Source of the DNA: UBA9732 sp963599445
GTDB lineage: Bacteria; Spirochaetota; Spirochaetia; Sphaerochaetales; Sphaerochaetaceae
Reading direction: 5' to 3'
Assembly (NCBI GenBank): GCA_963599445.1
Contig: CAVBWZ010000006.1
Coordinates: forward strand, 62,001-126,000
DNA: 64,000 nucleotides
The notes beneath the pieces were generated by a model. It was given only the letters and a program-made list of their open reading frames with translations, was not told where the DNA came from and did not search any database. Positions 51,345-60,822 of the stretch are shown here, one piece after another. Within the stretch, counting starts at the first letter, position 1; each line of letters opens with the position of its first letter. The translations under genes were made by a program, and so were the position numbers.

Positions 51345-52589
51345 ATGAAGAAGACGAACACTATTATTCTGCTCGCCGTATTTGCATTCTGCTGTATTCT
51401 AGCAGTTTCCTGCAATCAAGATTCGATTGTTACCCCCCCCCAGAAGGAGCCGGAACGAAGTGAAGAAACGAAACCTGGTAAGGAATCCGAGAACCCTGAA
51501 AATCCAGAAATAGAACATATTCATACGTTCTCAGATACGCTTTCCTATGACAAGACACATCATTGGTACGATGTAACATGTGAACACAAGGGTGAACTGG
51601 AACCAAAGGGCAAAGATGAGCACAGTATCGTTTGGTATTCCTTTGCATCGGGATTCGAAAGAGTCTACGGACGCTGTTCTTCATGTGAATATACGTGTTC
51701 AGATACCAGACAAATTTCCGTTGCTGAAGGCATTGAGTTCACTAAGGTTTATGATGGAAAGCCAATTTCCTTAGGAATGGATGATTTCAAATGTCCAGGA
51801 GGTGGTGATTTCTCCATAGAGTACCGGAATGAAAAAGGGGAGACCATAAGCGCAAGCAATACAATCAACAGTGGTTTCTACAAAATCATTGTTTCCTTCT
51901 CTGCTACCGATGTCTGCCCCGAGTATAGAAATGAATTCTTCTATGTCATAGGAAAGAGGCCTTTGACTGTGGATGTAATCTATGATGGTTCTTCCGTCAA
52001 CGACAGGATATTCAGAACTCCGTACATCGAATCCGGCACGGGAATACCTTTTACACAAAGGACCCTCATAATGGGAAAGAGAAATGGAAAGGTCTATGGG
52101 GAAGAAGTCTCTATCGTAATCGATATAAAGGACGAGGACAAATGGCGAAAGGGCACCGTAATAACAAGAGATGAGCTTTTGGCCGATGGCGTTGTAAAAA
52201 TCACGAATCCAAACTACACATGGGAGATTCCCAACGGGTTCAAGATTGAAGTATGGGGTGAATCAGGTTACGCGATCAGAGATTGGGAGAAGGCGGATAC
52301 AAGCGTCAATTTCAATGACTACAGATTCAACAACCAGGAATATTGTTTCTATAAAATCACAAATGCCAAAAAGGCCATCTATAGACTGTTCGTCAACGGC
52401 GAAGGCTCATCCGAGGCAGTCATCACCGTGTGCAATTCCAAGGGTGAGCATTCGAACATGTACATGGAAGGCAACGAGCCTACTTCTTCCATCGTAACAG
52501 ATGCAGGTGATACTTTCTATACAATAGTCTGCGCTCCTCGTGCTAATTCCAGTTTGTATCTAGGATTCATGTATAGTGGTATACAATAA
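51345..52589 (+). CDS. Putative surface lipoprotein with C9 tract at the N-terminus
   Basis: A 414-residue lipoprotein. The signal peptide (MKKTNTIILLAVFAFCCILAV) ends in lipobox LAVS-C near residue 23. Eight residues later nine C (51433-51441) encode Thr-Pro-Pro; a change in their number would stop translation early. The mature part has a Glu/Pro-rich spacer, a His/Cys segment, and an MBG/YDG-like Ig fold (KVYDGKPISL ... KRPLTVDVIYDG). It is downstream of the fimbrial cluster and appears to be a surface antigen-type protein. Confidence 0.75.
   Translation: MKKTNTIILLAVFAFCCILAVSCNQDSIVTPPQKEPERSEETKPGKESENPENPEIEHIHTFSDTLSYDKTHHWYDVTCEHKGELEPKGKDEHSIVWYSFASGFERVYGRCSSCEYTCSDTRQISVAEGIEFTKVYDGKPISLGMDDFKCPGGGDFSIEYRNEKGETISASNTINSGFYKIIVSFSATDVCPEYRNEFFYVIGKRPLTVDVIYDGSSVNDRIFRTPYIESGTGIPFTQRTLIMGKRNGKVYGEEVSIVIDIKDEDKWRKGTVITRDELLADGVVKITNPNYTWEIPNGFKIEVWGESGYAIRDWEKADTSVNFNDYRFNNQEYCFYKITNAKKAIYRLFVNGEGSSEAVITVCNSKGEHSNMYMEGNEPTSSIVTDAGDTFYTIVCAPRANSSLYLGFMYSGIQ
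51433..51441. repeat. Homopolymeric C9 tract within the lipoprotein gene
   Basis: Nine C inside codons 30-33 of the lipoprotein gene. In the present length the gene is in frame (ON). Confidence 0.9.
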
Positions 52590-52593
52590 AACC

Positions 52594-52629
52594 AGAGCGT
52601 TCTAGATTGGCTAGACCGTCTAGAACGCT
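52594..52629. terminator. Inverted repeat between convergent lipoprotein and CBS-protein genes
   Basis: Perfect 12-base arms GAGCGTTCTAGA/TCTAGAACGCTC (52594-52605, 52618-52629) around a 12-base loop. There is no T-run, but the position between converging genes suggests a bidirectional stop signal. Degenerate GGCTAGA repeats follow to 52662. Confidence 0.55.
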
Positions 52630-52671
52630 CAGAGTGGCTGGAAAGGCTAGAGTGGCTAGACAGGCAAAGAT

Positions 52672-53994
52672 CTACTCTTCTTCAACCTTTGGGTCTATCT
52701 TCACCATGACCTTCTCGACGCGCATTCCGTCCATCTTGAGGACTTTGATCGTCATGTTGCGGTAGGTGAAGCTGTCGCCTTCGTTGGGGAAGGAGCCTAT
52801 GGATTCTATCGTCCAGCCGCCCACGGTGTTGCTGTCGGCATCGAAATCGTCTTCGTTTATGCCTGCAAGCTCCAGCAGGTCGTCCACCGGCATGCCGCCG
52901 TCCACCTCGAACTCGGTGTCGTTGTGCTTCACGAGTTCAGGCTCAACGACATCGGTTTCATCGTAGATTTCGCCCACTATCTGCTCAAGTACGTCCTCCA
53001 TGGAGACGACGCCCAGTGTGCCGCTGTATTCGTCCGTCACGATTGCAAGGTGTTGTTTGGCACCTTTGAGCTGGTTGAGGACCTTTGGCAGCTTCATTGT
53101 CTTGTAGACGTAGCAGGGTGGCATGAGCAGCGTTCTGATGTCGATTGGGGCCTCTTCATCCACGGCCTTGCCTTGCTCCTCTATGTTGGCAAGCGTCTTG
53201 AAGAGCTTGTTGAGGTGGAGGATTCCAATGACGTTGTCTATGGTGTCTTCGTAGACGGGGAGGCGGCTGTAGATTGAGCCGTCGATCGTCTTCTTTATGT
53301 CCTTCCACGAGTCCTCGATGTCTATGGCGCATACGTCCACGCGGGCCGTCATGACATCCATGGCCGATTTGTCCGCAAAGTCTATCGCCGCCTGCATGAG
53401 GTTCGAGTCGTCTTCGTCTATGATGCCCTCGTCCTCCGCCGTCTCGATTATGGACTGCAGCTCCTCAACCGATTCCTCTTGGTTTGCATCCTCTTCGCCC
53501 TTGAGCGGCTTGGTTATGAGCGCTATCGTCTTGACCACAAGCCAGATTATCGGCTTGAAGACAATCATGAGGAAGTTCACGAACGGTGCGTTGCGCATGG
53601 CTATCTTGGTTGCATTGCGCTTGGCCGATATCTTTGGCATCGTCTCCCCAAAGATGATGACGAGAATCGTTATGACAAGCGTTGAGAGCCACCCGTAGTT
53701 GTCAGGGTTGAGACCCGCCGCCGTCATCACGATTATCACCAGAACGGAGCTCATGGAGGACGCGGCAATGTTCACGAGGTTGTTTCCTATGAGTATTGCG
53801 CTCAGGGCCTGGTCGAAGTTCTCCACGATCTTCATTGCCGTGGCCGCTTTCTTCCAGCCCTTGCCCTTGTCGTCCTTTATGCTTTCAAGCCGCATCGAGT
53901 TGCATGACGAATAGGCCATCTCGGACGCGGAGAAGAATGCCGACAGGCACAGGCATGCGATTATTCCTGCTATCACTAGGTACAAGGCGATCAT
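52672..53994 (-). CDS. CNNM/CBS-domain membrane protein (HlyC/CorC family), copy 1
   Basis: A 440-residue protein: N-terminal DUF21 membrane domain with four helices (AFFSASEMAYSS start), a pair of CBS domains (about residues 195-320), and a C-terminal CorC/HlyC transporter-associated domain. The family takes part in magnesium and cobalt efflux or homeostasis. It starts at an ATG overlapping the stop of the related upstream gene (ATGA), so the two are co-translated and may form a heteromer. Confidence 0.92.
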   Translation of the reverse strand: MIALYLVIAGIIACLCLSAFFSASEMAYSSCNSMRLESIKDDKGKGWKKAATAMKIVENFDQALSAILIGNNLVNIAASSMSSVLVIIVMTAAGLNPDNYGWLSTLVITILVIIFGETMPKISAKRNATKIAMRNAPFVNFLMIVFKPIIWLVVKTIALITKPLKGEEDANQEESVEELQSIIETAEDEGIIDEDDSNLMQAAIDFADKSAMDVMTARVDVCAIDIEDSWKDIKKTIDGSIYSRLPVYEDTIDNVIGILHLNKLFKTLANIEEQGKAVDEEAPIDIRTLLMPPCYVYKTMKLPKVLNQLKGAKQHLAIVTDEYSGTLGVVSMEDVLEQIVGEIYDETDVVEPELVKHNDTEFEVDGGMPVDDLLELAGINEDDFDADSNTVGGWTIESIGSFPNEGDSFTYRNMTIKVLKMDGMRVEKVMVKIDPKVEEE

Positions 53995-55403
53995 CTCTGC
54001 ACCTCCTGTTCGGCCGTACTTGCAATCCGGTCCTTTTCATAGACCGATGTCTCTGAGCCCTGATCCTTTTGAGCCTCTGTTTGGGCTTTCTGGGCGGACT
54101 GGGCGCTCTGGGGCGCTCTGGCGGGGTCTTCCGAATCTTCGCTCTTCTCTATCTTTTCGATTCTGACATTGAGAATCCTGTTGTGCTCCATTTCATTCAC
54201 CGTGACCTTGAGGGAGTAGTAGTCAAAGCTGTCGCCTTCATTTGGAATCGTGCTGAAGTGTTCGTACACCCACTCTCCAAGAAGAAGGTTCGCGGTATCC
54301 TTGTCGTCCTCGTCGGGGTCTTCGAAACCAATGGTGTCAAAGACATCGGCTAGGGTCTCTTCGCTGTCCACCGTGTAGCTTCCATCGTCGTTCCTTACGA
54401 TTGGCTCCTCTACGATGTCGTCTTCGTCCCATATCTCTCCAACGAGCTCCTCAAGGATGTCCTCGACCGTGACGATTCCAAGCGTGCCGCCGTAGCTGTC
54501 GGTGATGACGGCCATGTTGAGCTTGCGTTTGGACATCTCCGGAAGCAGTTCGTGTATCTCCATGCTCTGGTGGGCGTAGTAGACCTCGTCAAGCATGGAG
54601 CGCAGGTCAGGAGCTGTTCCGTTCTGAAGGTATGACTTGAGGTATTTCCTTATCTGGAGGACACCTATGATGTTGTCTATGGATCCTTCGTAGACCGGAA
54701 GGCGGCTGTGGGCCTCTTCCTTTATCGTCTTGATTATGACGCAGGGGTCTTCCTCTACGTCTATTGCACACACATCTACACGAGGGGTCAGGATGCTCTC
54801 AACCGTGACGTCTCCAAACTGCAGGGCGGACGAGATGAGGTCGCTTTGGTTCTCGTCAAGCGCTCCTTCCTCCGTCATGTCCTCTATGATGCCTTGGAGC
54901 TCATCCTCTGTGACGGATACCTGAGGGCCTGCATCCGTGTGCTTCGCTGCGGTCTGTCCTATCTTTGTAAGGAGGAACGACGCAGGCTTGAACAGCTTCA
55001 TGAAGAAGCTAAGCGGCTGGACGCACAGTGTGGCTATCTTCTCAGGGTACTTCTTTGCAATGCTCTTTGGCAGCATTTCGCCAAAGAAGAACACCACAAT
55101 GGTCGTCACAATCGTCGAGAGAGTGACGGCGCTCAAGCCCCATTTCTTTGTAACGTATACCGTTACGATTCCAGCTGTTGCAATGTGGACTATATTCGTA
55201 CAGATAAGCAGCGTGGTTATCGCCTGGTCAAAGGAGTCGAGTACGGCAAGCACTCTCCTTGCTCCCTTGTCGCCGCGATCGGCCGAGGCCTTTAGTCTGT
55301 TCTTTGATACTGACGAGATGGACGTCTCAGTCAATGCGAAATAGGCTGCGCTCAGCAGCAGAATCAATACCCCTAACAGAGGAGGTTTACTACCGTCATC
55401 CAT
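53991..55403 (-). CDS. CNNM/CBS-domain membrane protein (HlyC/CorC family), copy 2
   Basis: A 470-residue paralogue of the next gene with the same order: DUF21 membrane domain (AAYFALTETSISSVSKNRLKA), CBS pair, CorC_HlyC domain. It also has a Gln/Ala/Ser-rich low-complexity tail of about 40 residues. The start is uncertain: ATG 55403 follows AAGGAG at 12 bases; an upstream in-frame start is possible. Tandem duplication of this gene pair is plausible. Confidence 0.9.
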   Translation of the reverse strand: MDDGSKPPLLGVLILLLSAAYFALTETSISSVSKNRLKASADRGDKGARRVLAVLDSFDQAITTLLICTNIVHIATAGIVTVYVTKKWGLSAVTLSTIVTTIVVFFFGEMLPKSIAKKYPEKIATLCVQPLSFFMKLFKPASFLLTKIGQTAAKHTDAGPQVSVTEDELQGIIEDMTEEGALDENQSDLISSALQFGDVTVESILTPRVDVCAIDVEEDPCVIIKTIKEEAHSRLPVYEGSIDNIIGVLQIRKYLKSYLQNGTAPDLRSMLDEVYYAHQSMEIHELLPEMSKRKLNMAVITDSYGGTLGIVTVEDILEELVGEIWDEDDIVEEPIVRNDDGSYTVDSEETLADVFDTIGFEDPDEDDKDTANLLLGEWVYEHFSTIPNEGDSFDYYSLKVTVNEMEHNRILNVRIEKIEKSEDSEDPARAPQSAQSAQKAQTEAQKDQGSETSVYEKDRIASTAEQEVQR

Positions 55404-55599
55404 GATGGACAAGAACTCCTTGATGCCCTTGGGTAGGGCGGATTCCAATTTGGCGGGAATGCATGGGCCTCCCCGCAATCGTTTCTAACAAGCTAGCATA
55501 AATGTTTCCATACGTCAACAAAATAGACTTGCAATTGAAATGGCGGGTCTCTGTGCAAAACTGCGATTTCTCATTATAATTTGATGTGCGGAGGCCCTA

Positions 55600-56580
55600 A
55601 TGAACCTGCTTCACATGAAATACGCCGTCGAGATTGCGGAGACCAATTCTATAAACAAGGCGGCTGAGACTTTATGCGTTGGACAGCCGAATCTAAGCAG
55701 GGCAATAAAGGAACTTGAGACAGGGCTTGGACTTACGTTGTTCGACCGCAGCTCAAAGGGCATGACGCTCACGCCTGAAGGCGAGATATTCGTCAAGTAT
55801 GCAAAGAACATCCTTCAGCAGGTGGATGAAGTGGAGCAGATCCTCAAGACGGGTACTGTGGCGAAGAAACGCTTCTCCGTCTCCGCTCCAAGGGCCTCAT
55901 ACATTGCAGATGGCTTTGCAAAGTTCTCAAACCTCCTCGATCCAAACGATGTCATAGACCTCTTCTACATGGAGACCAATTCCAGAATGGTCATCCAGAA
56001 CATGCTTCAGGACGACTATAGGCTTGGAATCGTTAGGTATGCGGAGAACAACGACAAGTACTACAAGAAGATGCTTGATGAGAAGAACTTTGCATACGAG
56101 CTCGTTGCGGAGTTCAACTACGTGCTTCTCATGAACCGCGACTGTCCTCTTGCGTATCAGGATGTCATAACCCTTGACGACCTTTCGTATTTCATACAGG
56201 TTGCGCATGCAGACCCTTACGTTCCATCAGTGCCATACACGACTGTGAGCAAGGAGGAGATCTCCGAGGATTCCTCCCAGCGCATATTCGTATTCGAGAG
56301 GGGAAGCCAGTTCGAGCTCATGAGCCAGAACAACGAGTGTTTCATGTGGGTGTCCCCTGTGCCGCAGGAGATACTCGACCGCTACAACCTTGTGCAAAGG
56401 CGCTGTGAGGGTGTCGAGCGTCCCTACAAGGACGTTCTCATACACAAGAAGGACTATACCCTTACGAAGCTTGACCAGATGTTCATCGAGCAGATGATCC
56501 TTTCAAAGCGTAGGATAATAGACAATCCGATCATCTCTCCAAAGAGCGTGGTCCCTTCAACGGATGGCAAGGACCAATAG
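55600..56580 (+). CDS. LysR family transcriptional regulator
   Basis: A 326-residue LysR-type regulator with N-terminal HTH (NSINKAAETLCVGQPNLSRAIKELE) and an effector-binding domain. GGAGG lies upstream of ATG 55600. The second domain is less conserved than in most LysR proteins. It is divergent from the CBS-protein pair and 32 bases upstream of the APH-like gene; either could be a target. Confidence 0.9.
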   Translation: MNLLHMKYAVEIAETNSINKAAETLCVGQPNLSRAIKELETGLGLTLFDRSSKGMTLTPEGEIFVKYAKNILQQVDEVEQILKTGTVAKKRFSVSAPRASYIADGFAKFSNLLDPNDVIDLFYMETNSRMVIQNMLQDDYRLGIVRYAENNDKYYKKMLDEKNFAYELVAEFNYVLLMNRDCPLAYQDVITLDDLSYFIQVAHADPYVPSVPYTTVSKEEISEDSSQRIFVFERGSQFELMSQNNECFMWVSPVPQEILDRYNLVQRRCEGVERPYKDVLIHKKDYTLTKLDQMFIEQMILSKRRIIDNPIISPKSVVPSTDGKDQ

Positions 56581-56612
56581 CAGGCAAGAGGGTCGAGAGA
56601 GGAGCCTTTGAT

Positions 56613-57347
56613 ATGAATCTGGATAGGATAATAGCTGTAAGGAACGACAAGACCGTCTACCATGACGGGAACCTGTCCATAAAGGCGTTCAGAAACTCCG
56701 TTCCAATGTCGTATATATTGAAGGAGGCGTTCTTCCTCTCCGTTGCAGCCGAGGTTGGCCTTGATGTGCCCGCCCTTCATTCCGTTGTGGAGCAGAATGG
56801 GCGGTGGACACTGGTATCGGACTATGTGAAGGGGCGTGCGCTGGACCAGTTGTATGCACAGGTCCCCACCCGTCGTGGCGAGCTTCTTGGCGCTTTCGTG
56901 GACCTTCAGGTTCGCATCCATGCCAAGACGTACTGCGGCCTGCCTTCGACCAAGGGCCTCATTCGTGCCACCGTGGACGGGTCTACGCTTCCAAGCTCCG
57001 TGAAGCTTGCTCTGCTTAGGAACCTTGAGCCCATGCCCGAGGGGGACCAGCTTTGCCATGGGGACTTCACTTTGTCCAACGTGGTGGAGGCCGATGATGG
57101 TAGGCTGTTCACGCTTGACTGGTCAAAGGCCTGTCTTGGCGTGGGGGATGACGATGCGGCCATGACGTACCTGCTTCTCACTCGCACGGTTGGCGAGGAT
57201 TTTGCAAGGGAGTACCTTGGCTGCTATTGTCGCAAGGCCCCTACAACTATATATGCTGTAAACAAATGGGTTCCTTTCTTGGCTGCCATGAGATATGCCG
57301 TTGGAAACCGCATGGACCGCGAGTTCTATGGGAGGTATTTCCTGTGA
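56613..57347 (+). CDS. Aminoglycoside phosphotransferase (APH)-like kinase
   Basis: A 244-residue kinase-fold protein of the APH/choline kinase family. The catalytic loop is LCHGDFTLSNVV and the metal-binding segment is LFTLDWSKACLGVGDDDAAM. The N-terminal lobe is short. The family phosphorylates small molecules; resistance to aminoglycosides should not be assumed. Its stop overlaps the next start (GTGA). Confidence 0.85.
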   Translation: MNLDRIIAVRNDKTVYHDGNLSIKAFRNSVPMSYILKEAFFLSVAAEVGLDVPALHSVVEQNGRWTLVSDYVKGRALDQLYAQVPTRRGELLGAFVDLQVRIHAKTYCGLPSTKGLIRATVDGSTLPSSVKLALLRNLEPMPEGDQLCHGDFTLSNVVEADDGRLFTLDWSKACLGVGDDDAAMTYLLLTRTVGEDFAREYLGCYCRKAPTTIYAVNKWVPFLAAMRYAVGNRMDREFYGRYFL

Positions 57348-57583
57348 AGGTGACTATATGCGTTGGTTCCCTTTGCCATCTCAAAGGTGCAAGGCAGGTC
57401 GTGGAGACGCTTCAGGATCTGGTGGAGAGGGACGGCCTTTCGGACTCAGTGGAGCTTGACGGTTCGTTCTGCACCGGCAACTGCCAAAAGGGCGTGTGCG
57501 TCACTGTGGGGGACGAGATATTCTCTGTCACACCTTCGTCCGTAGAGGAGTTCTACGAGAACGAGATAAAGGCGAAGGTTTGA
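57344..57583 (+). CDS. Thioredoxin-like [2Fe-2S] ferredoxin (NuoE C-terminal type)
   Basis: A 79-residue protein starting at GTG 57344 with GGGAGG 8 bases upstream. Cluster ligands are C-X4-C (CVGSLC) and C-X3-C (CTGNC), as in the [2Fe-2S] NuoE/HoxE domain. In anaerobes such small proteins usually sit in gene clusters for [FeFe] hydrogenases or NADH-ferredoxin enzymes. Here the following gene and nfnAB suggest a role in electron transfer. Confidence 0.85.
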   Translation: MKVTICVGSLCHLKGARQVVETLQDLVERDGLSDSVELDGSFCTGNCQKGVCVTVGDEIFSVTPSSVEEFYENEIKAKV

Positions 57584-57605
57584 GCTTCCTGTTGGTTTTG
57601 ATGTT

Positions 57606-58100
57606 GTGCAACCCCGTATTGTAAACATACTTTTTGGTCCTCCTTCGTGCAGTCGTGATTTGGATGCCATGCTTGGAGCTTTCTTCGCTCGGGAAGGCGT
57701 CCATATTGTGTGCGGTGGTACGACAGCGCAGCTTGCAGCTGATTTTTTGGGGAAGCCTCTGGAAGTGGACCTTCGTTATCCTTCGTCAGGGCTTCCTCCT
57801 GTTGGCCATATCGAAGGGGTGGATCTGGTCACGGAGGGTATCGTCACAATTGGGAGAGTGGTGGAGTATTCCAGGGTCGTTGTGGTGGATGCTGAGGTCG
57901 ATTGCACTTCCTGTGACGGGGCCTCGCTTGTCTGGGGATACCTGTCCAAGGCCTTGGAGGTGAACCTGTTCGTTGGGCTGGCTGAAAACCCTGCGAATGC
58001 AGATTGCGGCATTGCTCTGGGATATAGAAGGAAGCTGGTCCGTGAACTTGTCGCCAACCTTTCCAAGCTAGGCAAAAAAGTCGTTGCAAGGTACTTTTGA
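57606..58100 (+). CDS. Stand-alone homologue of the C-terminal domain of hydrogenase-associated SpoIIE-type phosphatases
   Basis: A 164-residue protein (GTG 57606) with the signature VHIVCGGTTAQLAADFLGKPLEVDL. As I recall, this segment is found at the C-terminus of SpoIIE/PP2C phosphatases that lie beside NuoE-like ferredoxins in hydrogenase loci. The phosphatase part is absent. Conserved Cys in CTSCDG and CGIALG suggests metal or cluster binding. The start codon is not certain because no clear ribosome-binding site is visible. Confidence 0.6.
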   Translation: MQPRIVNILFGPPSCSRDLDAMLGAFFAREGVHIVCGGTTAQLAADFLGKPLEVDLRYPSSGLPPVGHIEGVDLVTEGIVTIGRVVEYSRVVVVDAEVDCTSCDGASLVWGYLSKALEVNLFVGLAENPANADCGIALGYRRKLVRELVANLSKLGKKVVARYF

Positions 58101-58297
58101 CTTGTTTTTATATGTTGATTCGTGGATAATAGGGATTTGGATGTAAGGAGGGAGGTGCAGACCTGCGTTTTCCCTCTGGCGTGCGTTTGTGTATATTCGT
58201 ACATACTTCGTTCTGTACGTACTGTAGCGAACGGATGCTTTCCGTGATGCACGTCGTACATCGCAACAATGAGGCACTTTTTTAAGGTGGAGGGTCT

Positions 58298-59146
58298 ATG
58301 TACCAGATTGCTACTAAAAAAAATCTTAATCCTACCGTTACCCAAATGGAGATTGTCGCTCCTTTCGTAGCGGCCAAGGCAAAGCCGGGTCAGTTCATCA
58401 TCCTTCGTGTTGATGAGGATGGAGAGCGCATTCCTCTTACAGTCGCAGGCTGCGACAAGGAGAAGGGGACCGTCAAGATCATCTTCCAGATCGTGGGGGC
58501 CACGACTGAGAAGCTCAACCACAAGAATGCAGGTGAGTACATTCAGGACTTCGTAGGACCACTTGGAGTTCCTACCCATACGGAAGGAATCAAGAAGGTC
58601 TGTATCATTGGAGGTGGTGTAGGATGCGCAATTGCAATGCCTATCGCCGAGGAGTTCCATGCACAGGGTGCCGAGGTGACGAGTATCATAGGATTCAGAA
58701 GCAAGGACCTCCTTATCCTTGAGGACGAGTTCAAGGCATACTCCGACAAGCTCTTCGTCATGACTGACGATGGTTCATACGGCCGCCACGGCAATGTAAC
58801 CGTTCCTTTGAAGGAGATGCTTGAAGCCGGAGAGAAGTTCGACCTCATCATTACGATTGGACCTCTCATCATGATGAAGTTCGTCGTCCTTACGGCAAAG
58901 CCTTTTGGTGTTCCTGTAACGGTTTCCATGAACCCGATCATGATCGACGGCACAGGTATGTGCGGTGGTTGCAGACTCACACTCAACCAGGACGGCAAGA
59001 AGGTCACCAAGTTCGCATGTGTCGACGGGCCGGACTTCAACGGCTATGAGGTCGATTTCGACGAGGCCATGTCCCGTGGCCGCATGTACATGGACTTTGA
59101 ACGCAAGGCCCATGAAGAGACATGCAATCTTTTCAAGAACGCTTAA
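58298..59146 (+). CDS. nfnA: NfnA: small subunit of NADH-dependent reduced ferredoxin:NADP+ oxidoreductase
   Basis: A 282-residue FAD/NAD-binding protein: N-terminal flavin domain (KPGQFIILRV ... RIPLTVAG), NAD domain starting CIIGGGVGCAI, and C-terminal [2Fe-2S] ligands in GTGMCGGCRLT and FACVDGPDF. It pairs with the next gene to form NfnAB, which couples ferredoxin and NADH oxidation to NADP+ reduction by flavin bifurcation. GGTGGAGGG lies before the ATG. A sulfide dehydrogenase name is used for the same family. Confidence 0.92.
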   Translation: MYQIATKKNLNPTVTQMEIVAPFVAAKAKPGQFIILRVDEDGERIPLTVAGCDKEKGTVKIIFQIVGATTEKLNHKNAGEYIQDFVGPLGVPTHTEGIKKVCIIGGGVGCAIAMPIAEEFHAQGAEVTSIIGFRSKDLLILEDEFKAYSDKLFVMTDDGSYGRHGNVTVPLKEMLEAGEKFDLIITIGPLIMMKFVVLTAKPFGVPVTVSMNPIMIDGTGMCGGCRLTLNQDGKKVTKFACVDGPDFNGYEVDFDEAMSRGRMYMDFERKAHEETCNLFKNA

Positions 59147-59157
59147 GGAGACAGGTT

Positions 59158-60567
59158 ATGGCAATTGATCCTAAGAAACATGAAATGCCTGTGCAGGAGC
59201 CACAGGTCAGAGCACATAACTTCAAGGAAGTGGCCTTGGGCTACACCCATCAGATGGCTATCGACGAGGCCAACAGATGCCTCCACTGCAAGAACAAGCC
59301 TTGCGTGCAGGGCTGTCCTGTCAACATTGACATCCCTTCCTTCATAGACTGCATCAAGAAAGAGGACTTCGAGGGAGCCTACAATGTGATCAACCAGACA
59401 TCCTCCCTCCCTGCAGTGTGCGGAAGAGTCTGTCCTCAGGAGACGCAGTGCGAAAGCAAGTGCACTCTTGGCATCAAGTTCGAACCGGTTGGAATCGGCC
59501 GTCTTGAGAGATACGTCGCAGACTGGCACAACGAGAACTCCAAGGAAGCACCTGCTGTTCCTGCTTCGAACGGACACAGGGTTGCAATCGTCGGTTCCGG
59601 TCCTTCAGGACTTACATGCGCCGGCGACCTTGCAAAGAAAGGCTACAAGGTTTCCGTATATGAAGCCCTGCATGTTGCAGGCGGCGTTCTGGTCTATGGA
59701 ATCCCTGAGTTCAGACTTCCAAAGGCAATCGTTGCTAGAGAAGTCGAGAACCTCAAGGCAATGGGCGTCGACATTGAGACGAACATGGTCATTGGAAAGA
59801 CCCTCACGATCGACGAGCTCTTCGAGATGGGCAACGAGGCTGTCTTCGTAGGCTCCGGTGCCGGTCTTCCAAACTTCATGGGAATCCCAGGCGAATCACT
59901 CAAGGGCGTCTACTCCGCAAACGAGTATCTTACGAGAAGCAATCTCATGAAGGCTTTCAGGGAGAAGGACGACACTCCTATCATGAAGGGTGGAAAGGTT
60001 GCAGTCGTCGGCGGTGGAAACGTTGCAATGGATGCTGCAAGAACAGCCCTCCGCCTTGGTGCCGAGAAGGTCTACATCGTATACCGCCGCTCCATGAACG
60101 AGCTTCCTGCAAGACGTGAGGAAGTGGAGCATGCCGAAGAGGAAGGAATCGACTTCCAGCTTCTCAAGAACCCAATCGAGGTCCTTGGCTACAACAATCC
60201 AGACGATCCACGCGACCCAAGAAACGGTTTCGTGACCGGTCTTAAGTGCATAAAGATGGAGCTTGGCGAGCCTGATGCAAAGGGCAGGAGAAGACCTGTT
60301 CCAATCGAGGGTTCCGAGTTCGTGCTTGACGTCGATACTGTCGTCATTGCAATTGGAACATCTCCAAACCCACTCATCAAGTCCACTACAAAGGGTCTTG
60401 AGGTCAACGCCCATGGTGGTATCATCGTGAACGAGAACGGCCTTACCTCCAGAGAAGGCGTCTACGCCGGTGGCGATGCCGTTACAGGTGCTGCAACGGT
60501 CATCTCCGCTATGGGTGCCGGTAAGGTCGCTGCAAAGGCCATAGACGAGTATCTTAGCAACAAGTGA
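59158..60567 (+). CDS. nfnB: NfnB: large subunit of NADH-dependent reduced ferredoxin:NADP+ oxidoreductase
   Basis: A 469-residue GltD-like flavoprotein: N-terminal [4Fe-4S] segment CLHCKNKPCVQGCPVNIDIP and CGRVCPQETQCESKC, FAD motif GSGPSGLTCAGDLAKKG, and NADPH motif GGGNVAMDAARTALRLG. It is not glutamate synthase, as no large GltB gene is present and NfnA is upstream (11-base gap). ATG 59158 has AAGGAGA upstream. It supplies NADPH in anaerobic metabolism. Confidence 0.92.
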   Translation: MAIDPKKHEMPVQEPQVRAHNFKEVALGYTHQMAIDEANRCLHCKNKPCVQGCPVNIDIPSFIDCIKKEDFEGAYNVINQTSSLPAVCGRVCPQETQCESKCTLGIKFEPVGIGRLERYVADWHNENSKEAPAVPASNGHRVAIVGSGPSGLTCAGDLAKKGYKVSVYEALHVAGGVLVYGIPEFRLPKAIVAREVENLKAMGVDIETNMVIGKTLTIDELFEMGNEAVFVGSGAGLPNFMGIPGESLKGVYSANEYLTRSNLMKAFREKDDTPIMKGGKVAVVGGGNVAMDAARTALRLGAEKVYIVYRRSMNELPARREEVEHAEEEGIDFQLLKNPIEVLGYNNPDDPRDPRNGFVTGLKCIKMELGEPDAKGRRRPVPIEGSEFVLDVDTVVIAIGTSPNPLIKSTTKGLEVNAHGGIIVNENGLTSREGVYAGGDAVTGAATVISAMGAGKVAAKAIDEYLSNK

Positions 60568-60600
60568 TCGAGCTATTGCTTGAAGATTTGGATTTTGAGC

Positions 60601-60635
60601 CCCTCTGCTTTGTGCGGAGGGGTTTTTGTTTTTTC
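60601..60635 (+). terminator. Terminator after nfnAB
   Basis: Stem CCCCTC(TG)C with G(CG)GAGGGG, then TTTTTGTTTTTT. It lies 33 bases after the nfnB stop. Confidence 0.92.
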
Positions 60636-60822
60636 AAGGACATCGGTGTTTTGGGCGTTGAAGGGCGTTGTATGGCGCTGTGGGACGCTGTGCGCAGTGT
60701 TAGGAATGCTACAGACTTCAAAATTCGTTTGAAATTTCTTCGTAGGCGTTGGTTCTGCAACTTTACAAGGGGTTGGGCGTTTCTGTATTCTAAGGTGCGA
60801 ATTTGTTTCTTCGAGGTGCGCC

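Noticed and set aside
52594..52629. Fifth member of the paired-palindrome family
   Set aside because: A single inverted repeat without a partner 41 bases away, more GC-rich, and placed between converging genes like a terminator.
57776..58660. 294-codon minus-strand frame
   Set aside because: It lies opposite nfnA and the 57606 gene, has low-complexity Ser/Thr runs and no start signal.
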